Shown piece by piece: positions 1-7,684 of a stretch of 44,580 nucleotides of DNA. Position 1 is the stretch's first letter. Every line of letters begins with the position of its first letter. Made by a program: the position numbers and the translations under genes. This stretch comes from Bacteroidales bacterium (GTDB taxonomy: Bacteria > Bacteroidota > Bacteroidia > Bacteroidales > ML635J-15). The DNA is taken from contig JAFZLK010000074.1 in NCBI GenBank assembly GCA_017551515.1, positions 1 to 44,580 on the forward strand, given 5' to 3'. Under the pieces are notes generated by a model. That model saw nothing but the letters and a program-made list of their open reading frames with translations. It did not search any database and was not told the origin of the DNA.

Positions 1-479
1 ACACCCGAGAGGTCGAGACTTTCGAGCAGCATGGGGGCGGCGGTAATTTCGTTGCTCTTCTCGCCACACATTTCAGTTCCCATAGTTATGCCGTCCTCAA
101 CAGAATAGGCCGAGACGATGTCCGGACATCTGCCGTCAGCCTGCGCCGTCCCCCTCATGCACTTGCCGTCCACGGCTACAACCTTGAGACCGTCATCGTC
201 CGTCACGATGAACTTCCTTGCAAATTCGGCGAACAGGCTGGCAAAGACTTGGTCGTCAATTCTTTTGAACACGTGGCTGAATGTAGGTTCCGAGGCTATG
301 CCCTTGAGGCACATGCCCATGGAGTTCAACTTCCTGATATGCTTCCGTCCGAAAGCGATTATGTCTGGCCTGGACACGCACCTGCATAGTCTCGCCATTA
401 TGTTCAACAGTAGCATGTCTGGAAGTCCGTGCTTGTAGTTTGCACTCATTCTCCTGAACTCTGGAACGGAATAGACCAT
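1..479 (-). CDS. ISAs1-family transposase, N-terminal part, cut by window edge
   Basis: Translating the minus strand from the ATG at 477-479 gives an open frame to the window edge, about 159 residues. It starts MVYSVPEFRRMSANYKHGLP, then DMLLLNIMARLCRCV, matching the DDE_Tnp_1-associated N-terminal domain of ISAs1 (H-repeat) transposases. VVAVDGKCMRGT supplies the first catalytic Asp, and the family hallmark EKSNEITAAPMLLESLDLSG follows. The remaining catalytic acidic residues lie outside the window. Upstream in this frame a stop comes before any other ATG, so this start is the natural one. I see no frameshift in the visible part. Intactness of the element cannot be judged because the left end is missing. 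The family call is firm; the exact element is unknown. Confidence 0.85.
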   Translation of the reverse strand, partial: MVYSVPEFRRMSANYKHGLPDMLLLNIMARLCRCVSRPDIIAFGRKHIRKLNSMGMCLKGIASEPTFSHVFKRIDDQVFASLFAEFARKFIVTDDDGLKVVAVDGKCMRGTAQADGRCPDIVSAYSVEDGITMGTEMCGEKSNEITAAPMLLESLDLSG

Positions 480-872
480 ATCCAGAAGTTCCTCGTTAAT
501 ACCCCTTATGCGGGGTTGCGAATGTTTCTTTTCCTGTTAATAAATATATCGTTTTTTTTTTACGTCAAAAAAGTTGATTTTCAGAAAAATAAGTTGTATT
601 TTTACGGAGTAAAAATAGGGCGGGCGGAAAAATGACCTGTCATCGCCGTCCGCCCATATAAAAAATATAACACAATGAAAAAGAAACACTTACGATAGCG
701 TTTCCGTGCTATCGTGCGCGTACTCTTCTCCATTTGTGCGCAAAATTACAAAAATGAAAAATAGTGTCCAAATGAAAGAGCCGTGGTAATCAGGTATAAA
801 TATTTTCTCAAAACCCGACCCATTTTGAGGCTGTCCAAAAATGACAGCCTCATTTATTTCTGCTAAATCCTC
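480..872. other. Intergenic stretch with two hairpins next to the transposase
   Basis: No credible gene. A long hairpin at 618-655 pairs GGGCGGGCGG (618-627) with CCGTCCGCCC (646-655), one G-T pair, with an inner stem ATGAC/GTCAT (632-636/639-643). A second hairpin pairs ACGATAGC (692-699) with GCTATCGT (708-715). They lie just upstream of the transposase start and could belong to the insertion sequence end or be transcription stops; no terminal inverted repeat can be paired because the other end is absent. Confidence 0.5.
826..852. terminator. Hairpin, likely terminator after the antiporter gene
   Basis: Perfect 10-bp stem TGAGGCTGTC (826-835) / GACAGCCTCA (843-852) with a 7-nt loop, about 20 nt past the stop of the antiporter gene. 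The flanking T/A runs are short on both sides (ATTTATTT on plus), so efficiency and direction are uncertain. Confidence 0.5.
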
Positions 873-2231
873 TTATGCACAAAGCATTGGTATCAGCCAG
901 AGGAATATTACTTGTGTCAAAACGTAAACAGGAAGAAGAACAACCAACGAGAACTTTATGATGTAACCGAAGAAAGACGGCATCTTGATTCCGTTTTCTT
1001 CTGCTATGGACTTTACCATAAAGTTTGGTCCGTTGCCAATGTAAGTCATAGCACCAAAGAATACTGCACCAACCGAAATTGCTTTTAGAAGTATTTCTGG
1101 AATATCGGCAACGATGTTTCCACCGATAGCAGCAACGGTGTCGGGAGTAAGTCCCGATGCAACGCCGTGGAATGCCAGTGCGGTAGGAGCGTTGTCGAGG
1201 AAGGAACTCATTGCACCAGTGAGGTAGTAGAACTGCCACGGAGCGTCAAGTCCCCACGATGCAGCGTTTGCCTTCAAATACATCATGGTAGGAACCATTG
1301 TGGTGAAGATGCCGAGGAACAATACAGCAACCTCGATAATCGGTGTCCACGAGTACTTGTTGTCGGTACGGACTTTCTTCTTGGTTGTAAGAAGTGAAAT
1401 GATAATCAATGCTACAAGGACATATTCACGCAGGAACTTTATCCACATTGGAGCGTCTTCGGCACCCATTGCGGGGATTGTGCCTGCATTGATGAATGCA
1501 ACTGATGCAACAACACCTGCCAGCCAGAGGAAATTCAGTTTTCCTTCGAGTCTGATAGGCTGCTTTAAGGTCTTATCGAGCATAATGTCTGCCGGATTTT
1601 CCTTCTTGTAGAAGTGTGTATCAAGGATGAAATATATCAGCAGAAGCAATATGTTTGCAAATGCCCATTCTGGAACCAAGTGCAGGAACCATGTGAAGTC
1701 TGCGCCACGCAGGTAGAGCAAAAACAGTGGCGGGTCGCCCAGTGGTGTGAGCAAACCACCGCAGTTTGCAACTGCCGCAATGAAGAACAATATGGTGTGA
1801 ACCTTGTATTTTCGTTCTGCATTTGTGCGGATTATAGGACGAATGAGAAGCATTGCTGCACCTGTCGTTCCCATTATTGATGCCAAAACCGAACCTATTC
1901 CGAGGAACAGAGTGTTGATTTTTGGTTTTGCCTCAATGTCGCCTTTCAGATGGATGCCGCCTGTGATTACAAACAACGAACCCAATAGTATTATGAAAGG
2001 AATGTAGTCGAACAAAAGTTGGTGTTCAAGATTGTGTGTCATTCCGTTTACTATTAGGAATATCGCTACGGGCGTTCCGAGTATAAGCGAAACTAAAAGT
2101 TTGTTTAGGTTTTTCTCCCACCAGTGTTCGAGTTTGTGAATCAGCGGGCATACTGCAATCATGAGCAGCATAAGCACAAATGGCACGCTTGCCCACAACG
2201 GCATGGTTGTTTCGGTGATGTCTAATAGCAT
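873..2231 (-). CDS. NhaD/CitMHS-type sodium:proton antiporter
   Basis: 452 residues, strongly hydrophobic from end to end, with about 11-12 predicted membrane segments by eye. Sequence blocks such as PLWASVPFVLMLLMIAVCPL at the N terminus, GTTGAAMLLIRPIIRTNAER, NCGGLLTPLGDPPLFLLYLRG in the middle and SSFLDNAPTALAFHGVASG near residue 360 match the Bacteroidota branch of the ion transporter superfamily annotated as sodium:proton antiporter or putative citrate transporter (CitMHS_2). The paired NCGG..TPLGDPPL and LDNAPTAL helix-break motifs are typical of NhaD-like antiporters. The likely role is Na+/H+ exchange in the inner membrane; a carboxylate substrate cannot be excluded. It is separated from the acyl-CoA dehydrogenase gene by a terminator, so it is probably transcribed alone. 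A second Met at residue 10 is an alternative start. Confidence 0.8.
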   Translation of the reverse strand: MLLDITETTMPLWASVPFVLMLLMIAVCPLIHKLEHWWEKNLNKLLVSLILGTPVAIFLIVNGMTHNLEHQLLFDYIPFIILLGSLFVITGGIHLKGDIEAKPKINTLFLGIGSVLASIMGTTGAAMLLIRPIIRTNAERKYKVHTILFFIAAVANCGGLLTPLGDPPLFLLYLRGADFTWFLHLVPEWAFANILLLLIYFILDTHFYKKENPADIMLDKTLKQPIRLEGKLNFLWLAGVVASVAFINAGTIPAMGAEDAPMWIKFLREYVLVALIIISLLTTKKKVRTDNKYSWTPIIEVAVLFLGIFTTMVPTMMYLKANAASWGLDAPWQFYYLTGAMSSFLDNAPTALAFHGVASGLTPDTVAAIGGNIVADIPEILLKAISVGAVFFGAMTYIGNGPNFMVKSIAEENGIKMPSFFGYIIKFSLVVLLPVYVLTQVIFLWLIPMLCA

Positions 2232-2269
2232 AATTGTTGCGTTTTTTGATTATGTTTTCCTGTTTATTG

Positions 2270-2299
2270 AAAAAAAGTGGAGACGCATTGCATCTCCAC
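2270..2299 (-). terminator. Intrinsic terminator of the acyl-CoA dehydrogenase gene
   Basis: Read on the minus strand, GTGGAGATGC / GCGTCTCCAC form a stem of about 10 bp (2277-2299, one mismatch) followed by seven T (2276-2270). It begins 9 nt past the dehydrogenase stop. The stem core (GAGACGCATTGCATCTC) resembles the dispersed palindromes found elsewhere in the window. Confidence 0.8.
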
Positions 2300-2308
2300 C
2301 TTATAATA

Positions 2309-3451
2309 TTATCGTGTCAAGCCACCAGCAATGATTATCTTCATGATTTCTGATGTGCCGCCCGATGGAACGATAGCGAGAGCGTCACGCATGTATCTAC
2401 CTGCTGCGTACTCGTTGATTACACCGTAGCCACCCATAAGTTCGATGGTGCGCTTTGCTGCGCGGATAGCAGCTTCTGATGCGTACAACTTGGCAGCTGC
2501 AACATCGGGAACACATTCTGTTCCACGGTCGTAGATGTTGGTTGCGTTGAAAAGCATACATTCTGCCGCTTCGTATTCAACCTTGTTTTCTGCAATGAGG
2601 AACTGGATAGCCTGCAATGCTGTCATTGGCTTTCCGTAGATTACGCGTTCCTTTGCGAACTTGATACCGTCTTCGAGGCAAGCCTTAAGAACGCCAGTTG
2701 CGATTGCTGCCATACCCGAACGACCGAAATGTCCGATGGTGTGCATTGCTACCTTCATACCGTCACCAACCTTGCTGAGCAAGCAGTCGTCATCGATCTT
2801 AACATCGTTGAGGATGACTTCGCCGGTAACAGAACCCTTGAGTCCGAGCTTATGCTCTTCGCGACCTGGTGCCAAACCTGGAGTTTCGGGCGGAACGATG
2901 ACTGCGCTCAATATCTTGCGACCTTTTTCGTTTACACCGCTGCAACCGATTATTACATTTACATTTGCAATGTGCGAGTTGGTAATGAAGCACTTACGGC
3001 CATTTACTACGAAGCCTGTATCTGTCTTGTCGATTGTTGTGCCTTGATTTCCGAGGTCAGAACCGCCAGTTGGTTCTGTTGCCGAAAGACCGCCAACCTT
3101 TGTACCTGCGCAAAGTTCCGGCAAGTATTTCTGCTTCTGTTCTTCGGTACCCCAGTTGAGGATAGCTGCAACGCCGAGGTCGTGAGTCATTATTGCGATT
3201 CCGAGACCAGCCGAGTAGCGCGAAACTTCTTCAATGATGATAGCTCTTTCGGTAAGTCCGAGACCTACACCGCCGTACTGTTCCGGTACAAAGCAACCGA
3301 GCATACCCATCTGACCAAGTTCTGGCCAAAGTTCTACTGGACATTTATCTTCTGCATCCCATTCTGCTGCGTGTGGAGCGATTCTCTGTTCTACGAATTC
3401 GCGTACAGCAGTTTGTAACATTTTCTGATCTTCTGTGAAAAATTGAAACAT
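2309..3451 (-). CDS. Acyl-CoA dehydrogenase family flavoprotein
   Basis: 380 residues, the usual length for short-chain acyl-CoA dehydrogenases. The N-terminal helical domain (FTEDQKMLQTAVREFVEQRI), the beta-domain signature LSATEPTGGSDLG near residue 120 and FVVNGRKCFITNS, and the C-terminal helical domain with ELMGGYGVINEYAAGRYMRD are all present. It would oxidise an acyl-CoA to the enoyl-CoA with FAD, passing electrons to an electron-transfer flavoprotein. Oddity: the segment that reads YEGT(S/N)E in butyryl-CoA dehydrogenase, with the catalytic Glu, reads SGGTSE here (residues 363-368), as in isovaleryl- or long-chain-type enzymes. The alternative helix-G position (HFGRSGMAA region) shows no obvious Glu either, so substrate and even activity are open. 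No etfAB or thiolase genes are nearby. Confidence 0.85.
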   Translation of the reverse strand: MFQFFTEDQKMLQTAVREFVEQRIAPHAAEWDAEDKCPVELWPELGQMGMLGCFVPEQYGGVGLGLTERAIIIEEVSRYSAGLGIAIMTHDLGVAAILNWGTEEQKQKYLPELCAGTKVGGLSATEPTGGSDLGNQGTTIDKTDTGFVVNGRKCFITNSHIANVNVIIGCSGVNEKGRKILSAVIVPPETPGLAPGREEHKLGLKGSVTGEVILNDVKIDDDCLLSKVGDGMKVAMHTIGHFGRSGMAAIATGVLKACLEDGIKFAKERVIYGKPMTALQAIQFLIAENKVEYEAAECMLFNATNIYDRGTECVPDVAAAKLYASEAAIRAAKRTIELMGGYGVINEYAAGRYMRDALAIVPSGGTSEIMKIIIAGGLTR

Positions 3452-3941
3452 AATTCCTTTATTTTTAATTGTTTATATTACGCTTTGTGTAAAATTACAC
3501 TTTTCATTATCGAGTGCAAATATCATCAAATAAATTGAGGATTGCAAATTTTTTTGCGCAACTATATACAAGTTGACAAAAAATCAACATTCTTTGACTC
3601 TTTCGGTCATTTACTTGCTTCGCTGCGTGAACTAAAGGTTCGGAAGGTATAATGAACCTGCGATACGGAACGAGGAGCAGTGTGAATTAACCTATCCGAA
3701 ACGCTGCTTGCAGCCTCGCGAAGCTTGCTAGCAATCTCCAACTGTACTGTAATAAATGAGATTTCGCATAAACGAACTCACAAGCAACGTACCTTATGCT
3801 GTTCGTTCTGTCTTGCGAAATGACTAAAAGGGGTAGAAAAATAAAATCTTTCGACTATAAAGAATACAAAATGTGTCAATTGTAGTTTTGAAGTATATTG
3901 GTAATTTGTTTATAATAAGTGTGTTGTGTACTTAAATTGTG
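3452..3941. other. Intergenic region with long inverted repeats
   Basis: No open frame looks real. A hairpin at 3761-3821 pairs ATTTCGCA (3761-3768) with TGCGAAAT (3814-3821) and AACGAAC (3771-3777) with GTTCGTT (3801-3807). It carries the same TTGCGAAA octamer that brackets the neighbouring ATPase gene. A weaker inverted repeat, CGAGG-AGCAG against CTGCT-TGCAG-CCTCG, lies near 3670-3720. Function unknown. Confidence 0.5.
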
Positions 3942-3974
3942 TTGCGAAAATTTTCGTTGCGAAAAATTTCGCAA
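3942..3974. repeat. 33-nt flanking repeat, downstream copy
   Basis: Contains TTGCGAAA at 3942 and the inverted pair TTGCGAAA-aa-TTTCGCAA at 3957-3974. It matches the copy at 5126-5158 at 31 of 33 positions. The two copies bracket the ATPase gene 3987-5060. Confidence 0.85.
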
Positions 3975-3986
3975 TGCTTGAAATTG

Positions 3987-5060
3987 TCATTGTCCATTAT
4001 AATTTATAATCCATCTTCTGAAAAATGGGTCTTCGATTTCGTATTTTTCATCCTTGATTATGTATCCGTTGTGCATAAGTCGTTTTAGTGCGCTGAATGT
4101 TGTGCTTGTCGGGAGTTGTCTGTTAGAAAGCGGGGTTTCATCGGAGCAGACCATTTGCAGGATTTTTTTGTCGGTCTTGTTGAAATTTATCCAGATACGC
4201 TCGTAGTCGAAGTCGTGAAGCAGAAGAATTCTGCTTATTGATTCGTCAATTAGGTTCTTTGTAATGCCTTCGCGATATGCGAGATCCCATATTTGGAAAG
4301 CAAGCTGTTGGGTATAATATGGGTGGCATTTTGTTATTTTGAGTATTTCCGACACCAGTTCTTTGTATTCTATATCTTTTAATGTAGAGAGCCTTTCGTT
4401 CAGGTATTCCTCAAAATCGACTTGCGGGATTTTGTTGAGCCGCATCATTTGTCCGAAATGGTAGAATGCCGACTTTTTCCTTTCAAAGATTTGTTCCATC
4501 ATCGATTCCTGACTGCCAAGGAATATGTAGTTGATGTTCTTCTGCAGTTGCATTATTGCACGCAGTTTTTTGTCCAGACCTTTGCCGATGTTGTTTATTT
4601 CCTGGAATTCGTCAAGTATTACGATAAGCCTTTTGTTTGCCGAACTTACCTTTTCCAGTAGCATTATGGCGTCTTCAAGCATTACATTGCTGTTGGTGCT
4701 TGGGTTGAACGAAATCTCAATGTTTCCAGTCTGCAGGTCGGAAGTTACGGTTGGAACGAAGTGGAAGTTTGCAATCAGGTGCTTCAGTTTCTCCTTCGGG
4801 TAGATTTTGAAGACTGCCTTTAGGATTCTTGTTGCAAATTCGTTTGCATCCGTTATGCTTTGCAGGTTAAGCATTATGTACGGACGACCGATTTTTTTCA
4901 TGCTTTTGAGTACGAGACTACTTTTTCCGTAGCGGCGTGGACTGATTAGTATGAGGTGGTTTTCGCTGTCCATTATGCCACAGATGTACGACAGTTCGTA
5001 TTTTCTGTCGGTGAAGAAATCGTCATCGACTACGCTTCCGAATTTAAAAGGGTTCTTCAT
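3987..5060 (-). CDS. Archaeal-type P-loop ATPase (ATPase_2-like)
   Basis: 357 residues. Residues 1-50 (KFGSVVDDDFFTDRKYEL) are the characteristic entry of archaeal ATPase_2/AAA_14-type proteins. Walker A is ISPRRYGKSSLV at 39-50 and Walker B LIVILDEFQEI at 145-155. A sensor-like LGSQESMMEQIF follows, and a C-terminal winged-helix-like region ends the protein (KKILQMVCSDETPLSNRQL, then STTFSALKRLMHNGYI). These ATPases are common as stand-alone genes in anaerobes and archaea; their cellular role is not established. A clear promoter (TATATTTG, 5098-5091) sits about 30 nt upstream. The gene is bracketed by near-identical 33-nt repeats rich in TTGCGAAA, so autoregulation or mobility as a unit is plausible. 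No neighbours suggest a partner. Confidence 0.8.
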   Translation of the reverse strand: MKNPFKFGSVVDDDFFTDRKYELSYICGIMDSENHLILISPRRYGKSSLVLKSMKKIGRPYIMLNLQSITDANEFATRILKAVFKIYPKEKLKHLIANFHFVPTVTSDLQTGNIEISFNPSTNSNVMLEDAIMLLEKVSSANKRLIVILDEFQEINNIGKGLDKKLRAIMQLQKNINYIFLGSQESMMEQIFERKKSAFYHFGQMMRLNKIPQVDFEEYLNERLSTLKDIEYKELVSEILKITKCHPYYTQQLAFQIWDLAYREGITKNLIDESISRILLLHDFDYERIWINFNKTDKKILQMVCSDETPLSNRQLPTSTTFSALKRLMHNGYIIKDEKYEIEDPFFRRWIINYNGQ

Positions 5061-5090
5061 CTTGCGAAAAGTTCGTTTCTAATTTTTTCG

Positions 5091-5098
5091 CAAATATA
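5091..5098 (-). promoter_or_regulatory. -7 element of the ATPase gene, next to TTGCGAAA sites
   Basis: Minus strand reads TATATTTGCG, a perfect Bacteroidota TAnnTTTG -7 element, about 30 nt upstream of the ATPase ATG. TTTCGCAA (5087-5094) overlaps it and CTTGCGAAA lies between it and the ATG, as would be expected if the octamer is an operator. Confidence 0.65.
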
Positions 5099-5125
5099 AC
5101 TATTTTTATTTTACAGTAATAACTT

Positions 5126-5158
5126 TTGCGAAAATATTCATTGCGAAAAATTTCGCAA
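5126..5158. repeat. 33-nt flanking repeat, upstream copy
   Basis: Same structure as the copy at 3942-3974 (31 of 33 identical): TTGCGAAA at 5126, then TTGCGAAA-aa-TTTCGCAA at 5141-5158. It lies upstream of the ATPase promoter, so it could be an operator as well as a boundary. Confidence 0.85.
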
Positions 5159-5226
5159 GTAAATTGAGGTGCTTGTTTTGCATAATAATGAGGGATTTGT
5201 TTCGGGAAATGTTATGAAATAAAAAT

Positions 5227-5253
5227 CAGCAGCCGACGAGTTGCCGGTTGCTG
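5227..5253 (-). terminator. Terminator of the first FISUMP gene
   Basis: On the minus strand CAGCAACCG / CGGCTGCTG form a 9-bp stem (one G-T pair) followed by ATTTTTATTT, about 50 nt past the FISUMP gene stop. Confidence 0.6.
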
Positions 5254-5303
5254 TATATATTTATCATTCCGTTATTTTATATCCGCATTGCAAATGCTGA
5301 TAT

Positions 5304-6734
5304 TCAATCGCGAACGCAACGCACTGACCTTCCGTAGTCTTTATTGCTTTCGTTTCTTCCCATGTCGGTTGTATCGTAGTGAAGACCGCGGCAGTACGCG
5401 TCGCTACTGCTGTTTTCTGTAGCAGTCCAAAAGCCAGTGTATAAGCTAAAACCGTAGTAACTACCAGAGTAGAAGCCTGCTGGCAATGCACCGAAACCTG
5501 TAGAATTATTGTTGGCAGGAGTGTTACCTACATTACAGATTTCAGCACTGCTACTCCAACCAGTAGACGATGCAAGCGACTTGGCAATATAAGTAGAATC
5601 GCTTCCACATTGAAACTCACTCTGCGAACTCAAATAGTCGGTAAGTTGTCTCCACTCGGCATCGCTTGGTAGGTGCCAACCATTGGGACAAACACCCTGC
5701 ACTCCGCTTGGATTAGCACTGCTACTGCTGTTTCCGTTCATAGCTGCTGGCCAATTGTACAAATAACCGTAAGTTGCAACATTTGAAGAATTATTGTTTG
5801 GATAATAGCGGTATTTTATTGTAGTGCTTGTTGTAGTGCCTATTGTTGTATTGCCTTCATAGCGAAGATTATCTGCCATCCATATTTGATTTCCTATCTT
5901 TACCATATTGTAATGATTTCCATCACGTTCATCAGTAAAACCAAATCTAAGATCTATATCTTCCAAAATTTCTTCGTGGGCTGTTGTAATAGAATCCAAT
6001 CTTAAAGACAAACTATCAATACGTGATATTAGTCTATCTACATATATCTTTGTTGCTGCATCTTGATTTTCTGTAGGATCGGTCACATTCTTCAATTGTG
6101 TATTAAGTGAATTACCTAGTGCAGCAACATCAGCAATATTTTGGGTTTCAGTATAAGATGTCAGATAATTTGCATCGTTATCAAATGCAGAAACAGCAGT
6201 TGGAATGGTTGGAATTTCTGGTGTATTATAAATTTCAGAATAATCGTATGCTGGTTTTGTTTCTGCTTTTGCCCATTCAGGAACCGTCGGATCAGTTTCT
6301 TCGGTAAGGAAACCACTTACATCGGGAACATTGCCAGCCGATTGTGCGTACATTGCATACGGAACCGAAAGCAACTGGCTTACGCCTATAATATCATAAT
6401 TATCTCCACCGTTCATATCAGTTTCGGTTTTTACGAAATATGGTCCGTTTGCCCAGTTGATTGCGGAGAAATCATCGTTGCTTGTGCCGTTTCCTATTTC
6501 AATCGTAACCAATCCGTTAGCATTGGTCGTTGCCGAATGGGTTTCTGTATATACGGCTTCACCATCGATGCTTCCCTGCAAGATGCTTACTCGCACCGAA
6601 ATTTCACTGTTTGTAACTAAATTGTTGTCGCTTCCGCGAACTACCGCCTGATAACTCATCTTTTGCGGTACTTGTGCAAATGTCATTGCACTGATAATAA
6701 GACAGAATACTGCCAAAATGAAATTTTTCTTCAT
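5304..6734 (-). CDS. Secreted FISUMP-domain protein, copy 1
   Basis: 476 residues. A signal peptide (MKKNFILAVFCLIISAMTFA, cut before QVPQK) is followed by a conserved N-terminal module (MSYQAVVRGSDNNLV to GVSQLLSVPYAMYAQSAG). Then come a low-complexity segment resembling phage tail-fibre linkers (VPEWAKAETKP, IPTIPTAVSAFDNDANYLTS) and a short coiled coil around residues 230-255 (RIDSLSLRLDSITTAHEEIL). The C-terminal domain begins about residue 265, with DGNHYNMVKIGNQIWMADNL, WPAAMNG, GWHLPSDAEW and YGRSVRCVRD: the Fibrobacter succinogenes major paralogous (FISUMP) domain. It is probably an exported or surface protein; no biochemical role is known. It lies 3' of a small T9SS protein and is paralogous to 43072-44328. 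Confidence 0.85.
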   Translation of the reverse strand: MKKNFILAVFCLIISAMTFAQVPQKMSYQAVVRGSDNNLVTNSEISVRVSILQGSIDGEAVYTETHSATTNANGLVTIEIGNGTSNDDFSAINWANGPYFVKTETDMNGGDNYDIIGVSQLLSVPYAMYAQSAGNVPDVSGFLTEETDPTVPEWAKAETKPAYDYSEIYNTPEIPTIPTAVSAFDNDANYLTSYTETQNIADVAALGNSLNTQLKNVTDPTENQDAATKIYVDRLISRIDSLSLRLDSITTAHEEILEDIDLRFGFTDERDGNHYNMVKIGNQIWMADNLRYEGNTTIGTTTSTTIKYRYYPNNNSSNVATYGYLYNWPAAMNGNSSSSANPSGVQGVCPNGWHLPSDAEWRQLTDYLSSQSEFQCGSDSTYIAKSLASSTGWSSSAEICNVGNTPANNNSTGFGALPAGFYSGSYYGFSLYTGFWTATENSSSDAYCRGLHYDTTDMGRNESNKDYGRSVRCVRD

Positions 6735-6769
6735 CGTTATATTCTTATTATTTGTTTAACCTTTGTTTT

Positions 6770-6800
6770 TGTAGTGGACGTTGCACACAACGTCGCTACA
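6770..6800. repeat. Dispersed palindrome between the T9SS and FISUMP genes
   Basis: TGTAG (6770-6774) and CTACA (6796-6800) arms enclose GACGTTG-CACA-CAACGTC (6777-6794). The same palindrome type sits at the equivalent place in the paralogous cassette (44393-44420). Confidence 0.8.
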
Positions 6801-6810
6801 GATTACCTTA

Positions 6811-7287
6811 TTAATTCTTCACAACTTTAAATGTTTTTACCTCGTTTTTCTCTTTCGTTATGCAAACAAAATATGTGGCTGGCGATAATAGCTGCATGTC
6901 AATGATTGTATTGTCCGAAACGATCTGCTTAACAGAGAGTTGCTTTCCTGTCACATCAAAGACTGTGCATACCAATCCACTAACATCATCACCTTCAATC
7001 AAAAGATTCAAGAAATTGTTTGTCGGGTTCGGAAATGCCGACAATGAAATCGCACTTGAAATAGGATTTTGCACTTCTGTAACATCATAAATTTCGTATG
7101 CTTGTTGCACACCTTCACTAACTTGTCCGCTCTGTTCATCATTGGCAGAATAGAATGTCTGTCCAATTGTGAAACTTGAAGAACCACCGCTTCCCAACGC
7201 TTCACCTCCCGAAGCGGAAACTGCACTTTGCGCATACGCACCAATGCCTATAATCTGTACGCAAAAAATAATAAATATCTTCTTCAT
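6811..7287 (-). CDS. Small T9SS-sorted secreted protein
   Basis: 158 residues. The signal peptide is MKKIFIIFCVQIIGIGAYAQ. A Gly/Ser-rich module follows (SASGGEALGSGGSSSFTIGQ, then EGVQQAYEIYDV), a recurrent N-terminal unit of short Bacteroidota secreted proteins. From about residue 80 comes a type A T9SS sorting domain: LSAFPNPTNNFLNLLI, CTVFDVTGKQL, PATYFVCITKEKNEVKTFKV. The protein is thus expected to cross the outer membrane by type IX secretion and be anchored to the cell surface or released. Apart from the sorting tag no enzymatic domain is visible. It precedes the FISUMP gene in the same direction with a 76-nt spacer, and its leader contains a large RNA structure (7338-7480). The last 36 residues of a close paralogue are visible at 44468-44580. 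Confidence 0.85.
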   Translation of the reverse strand: MKKIFIIFCVQIIGIGAYAQSAVSASGGEALGSGGSSSFTIGQTFYSANDEQSGQVSEGVQQAYEIYDVTEVQNPISSAISLSAFPNPTNNFLNLLIEGDDVSGLVCTVFDVTGKQLSVKQIVSDNTIIDMQLLSPATYFVCITKEKNEVKTFKVVKN

Positions 7288-7337
7288 TTTCAGTTTTTTT
7301 TAGTTGCAAGCCCCAAACAGCGTTTACATTCTACTAT

Positions 7338-7480
7338 AAAAAAGTGGGCTTCGATTAACTCTTATCTGACAAGAAGGCTCTGGACTGCCCAACACTCAAA
7401 CAAGAAAAAGCCCACGGATAAACCGTGAACATTTTCACTTTACTCTTGAGTGTTTTGAAAAATTGTCCAGATTTTTCTTG
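7338..7480 (-). ncRNA. Candidate structured RNA or leader of the T9SS gene
   Basis: Nested stems form a rod: CAAGAA (7370-7375)/TTCTTG (7475-7480), a 4x4 loop, CTGGAC (7380-7385)/GTCCAG (7465-7470), AACACTCAA (7391-7399)/TTGAGTGTT (7446-7454), and a hairpin CACGG-ATAAA-CCGTG (7413-7427). On the minus strand a competing pairing, GTGGGCTT (7415-7408) with AAGCCCAC (7351-7344), is followed by six T (7343-7338), like a terminator, and overlaps the CACGG stem by 3 nt. Two alternative folds suggest attenuation of the downstream T9SS gene; an independent 6S-like RNA is also possible. Strand is not certain. Confidence 0.45.
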
Positions 7481-7684
7481 CCAAGAACAAAAGCAAAAAC
7501 GCTTTTTTATTTTATTTCAATCTAAAGTTTCAATTTTCTATGTTCTTCTACATTGGCGAAATGTTTTTTAGTTGTACATCGTGTTAATTGTTGCAAATGT
7601 AATAATATTTTTGGTTGCAGGACAAGATTATTATGGAATTTTCTAATACTCTTCTCTGAATGTATTATAAGCCTCTTAGCGCAT

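Noticed and set aside
1..60. Possible frameshift in the transposase at the C-run near the ITAAP motif
   Set aside because: Recounting gives five C, which keeps the frame and reads EITAAPMLLESLDLSG as expected for ISAs1 transposases.
118..438. Plus-strand open frame of 106 codons
   Set aside because: It is the antisense of the ISAs1 transposase, whose minus-strand translation has clear family motifs.
850..1239. Minus-strand open frame of 129 codons in another frame of the antiporter gene
   Set aside because: Shadow of the antiporter; composition is Arg/Cys/His-rich without recognisable motifs.
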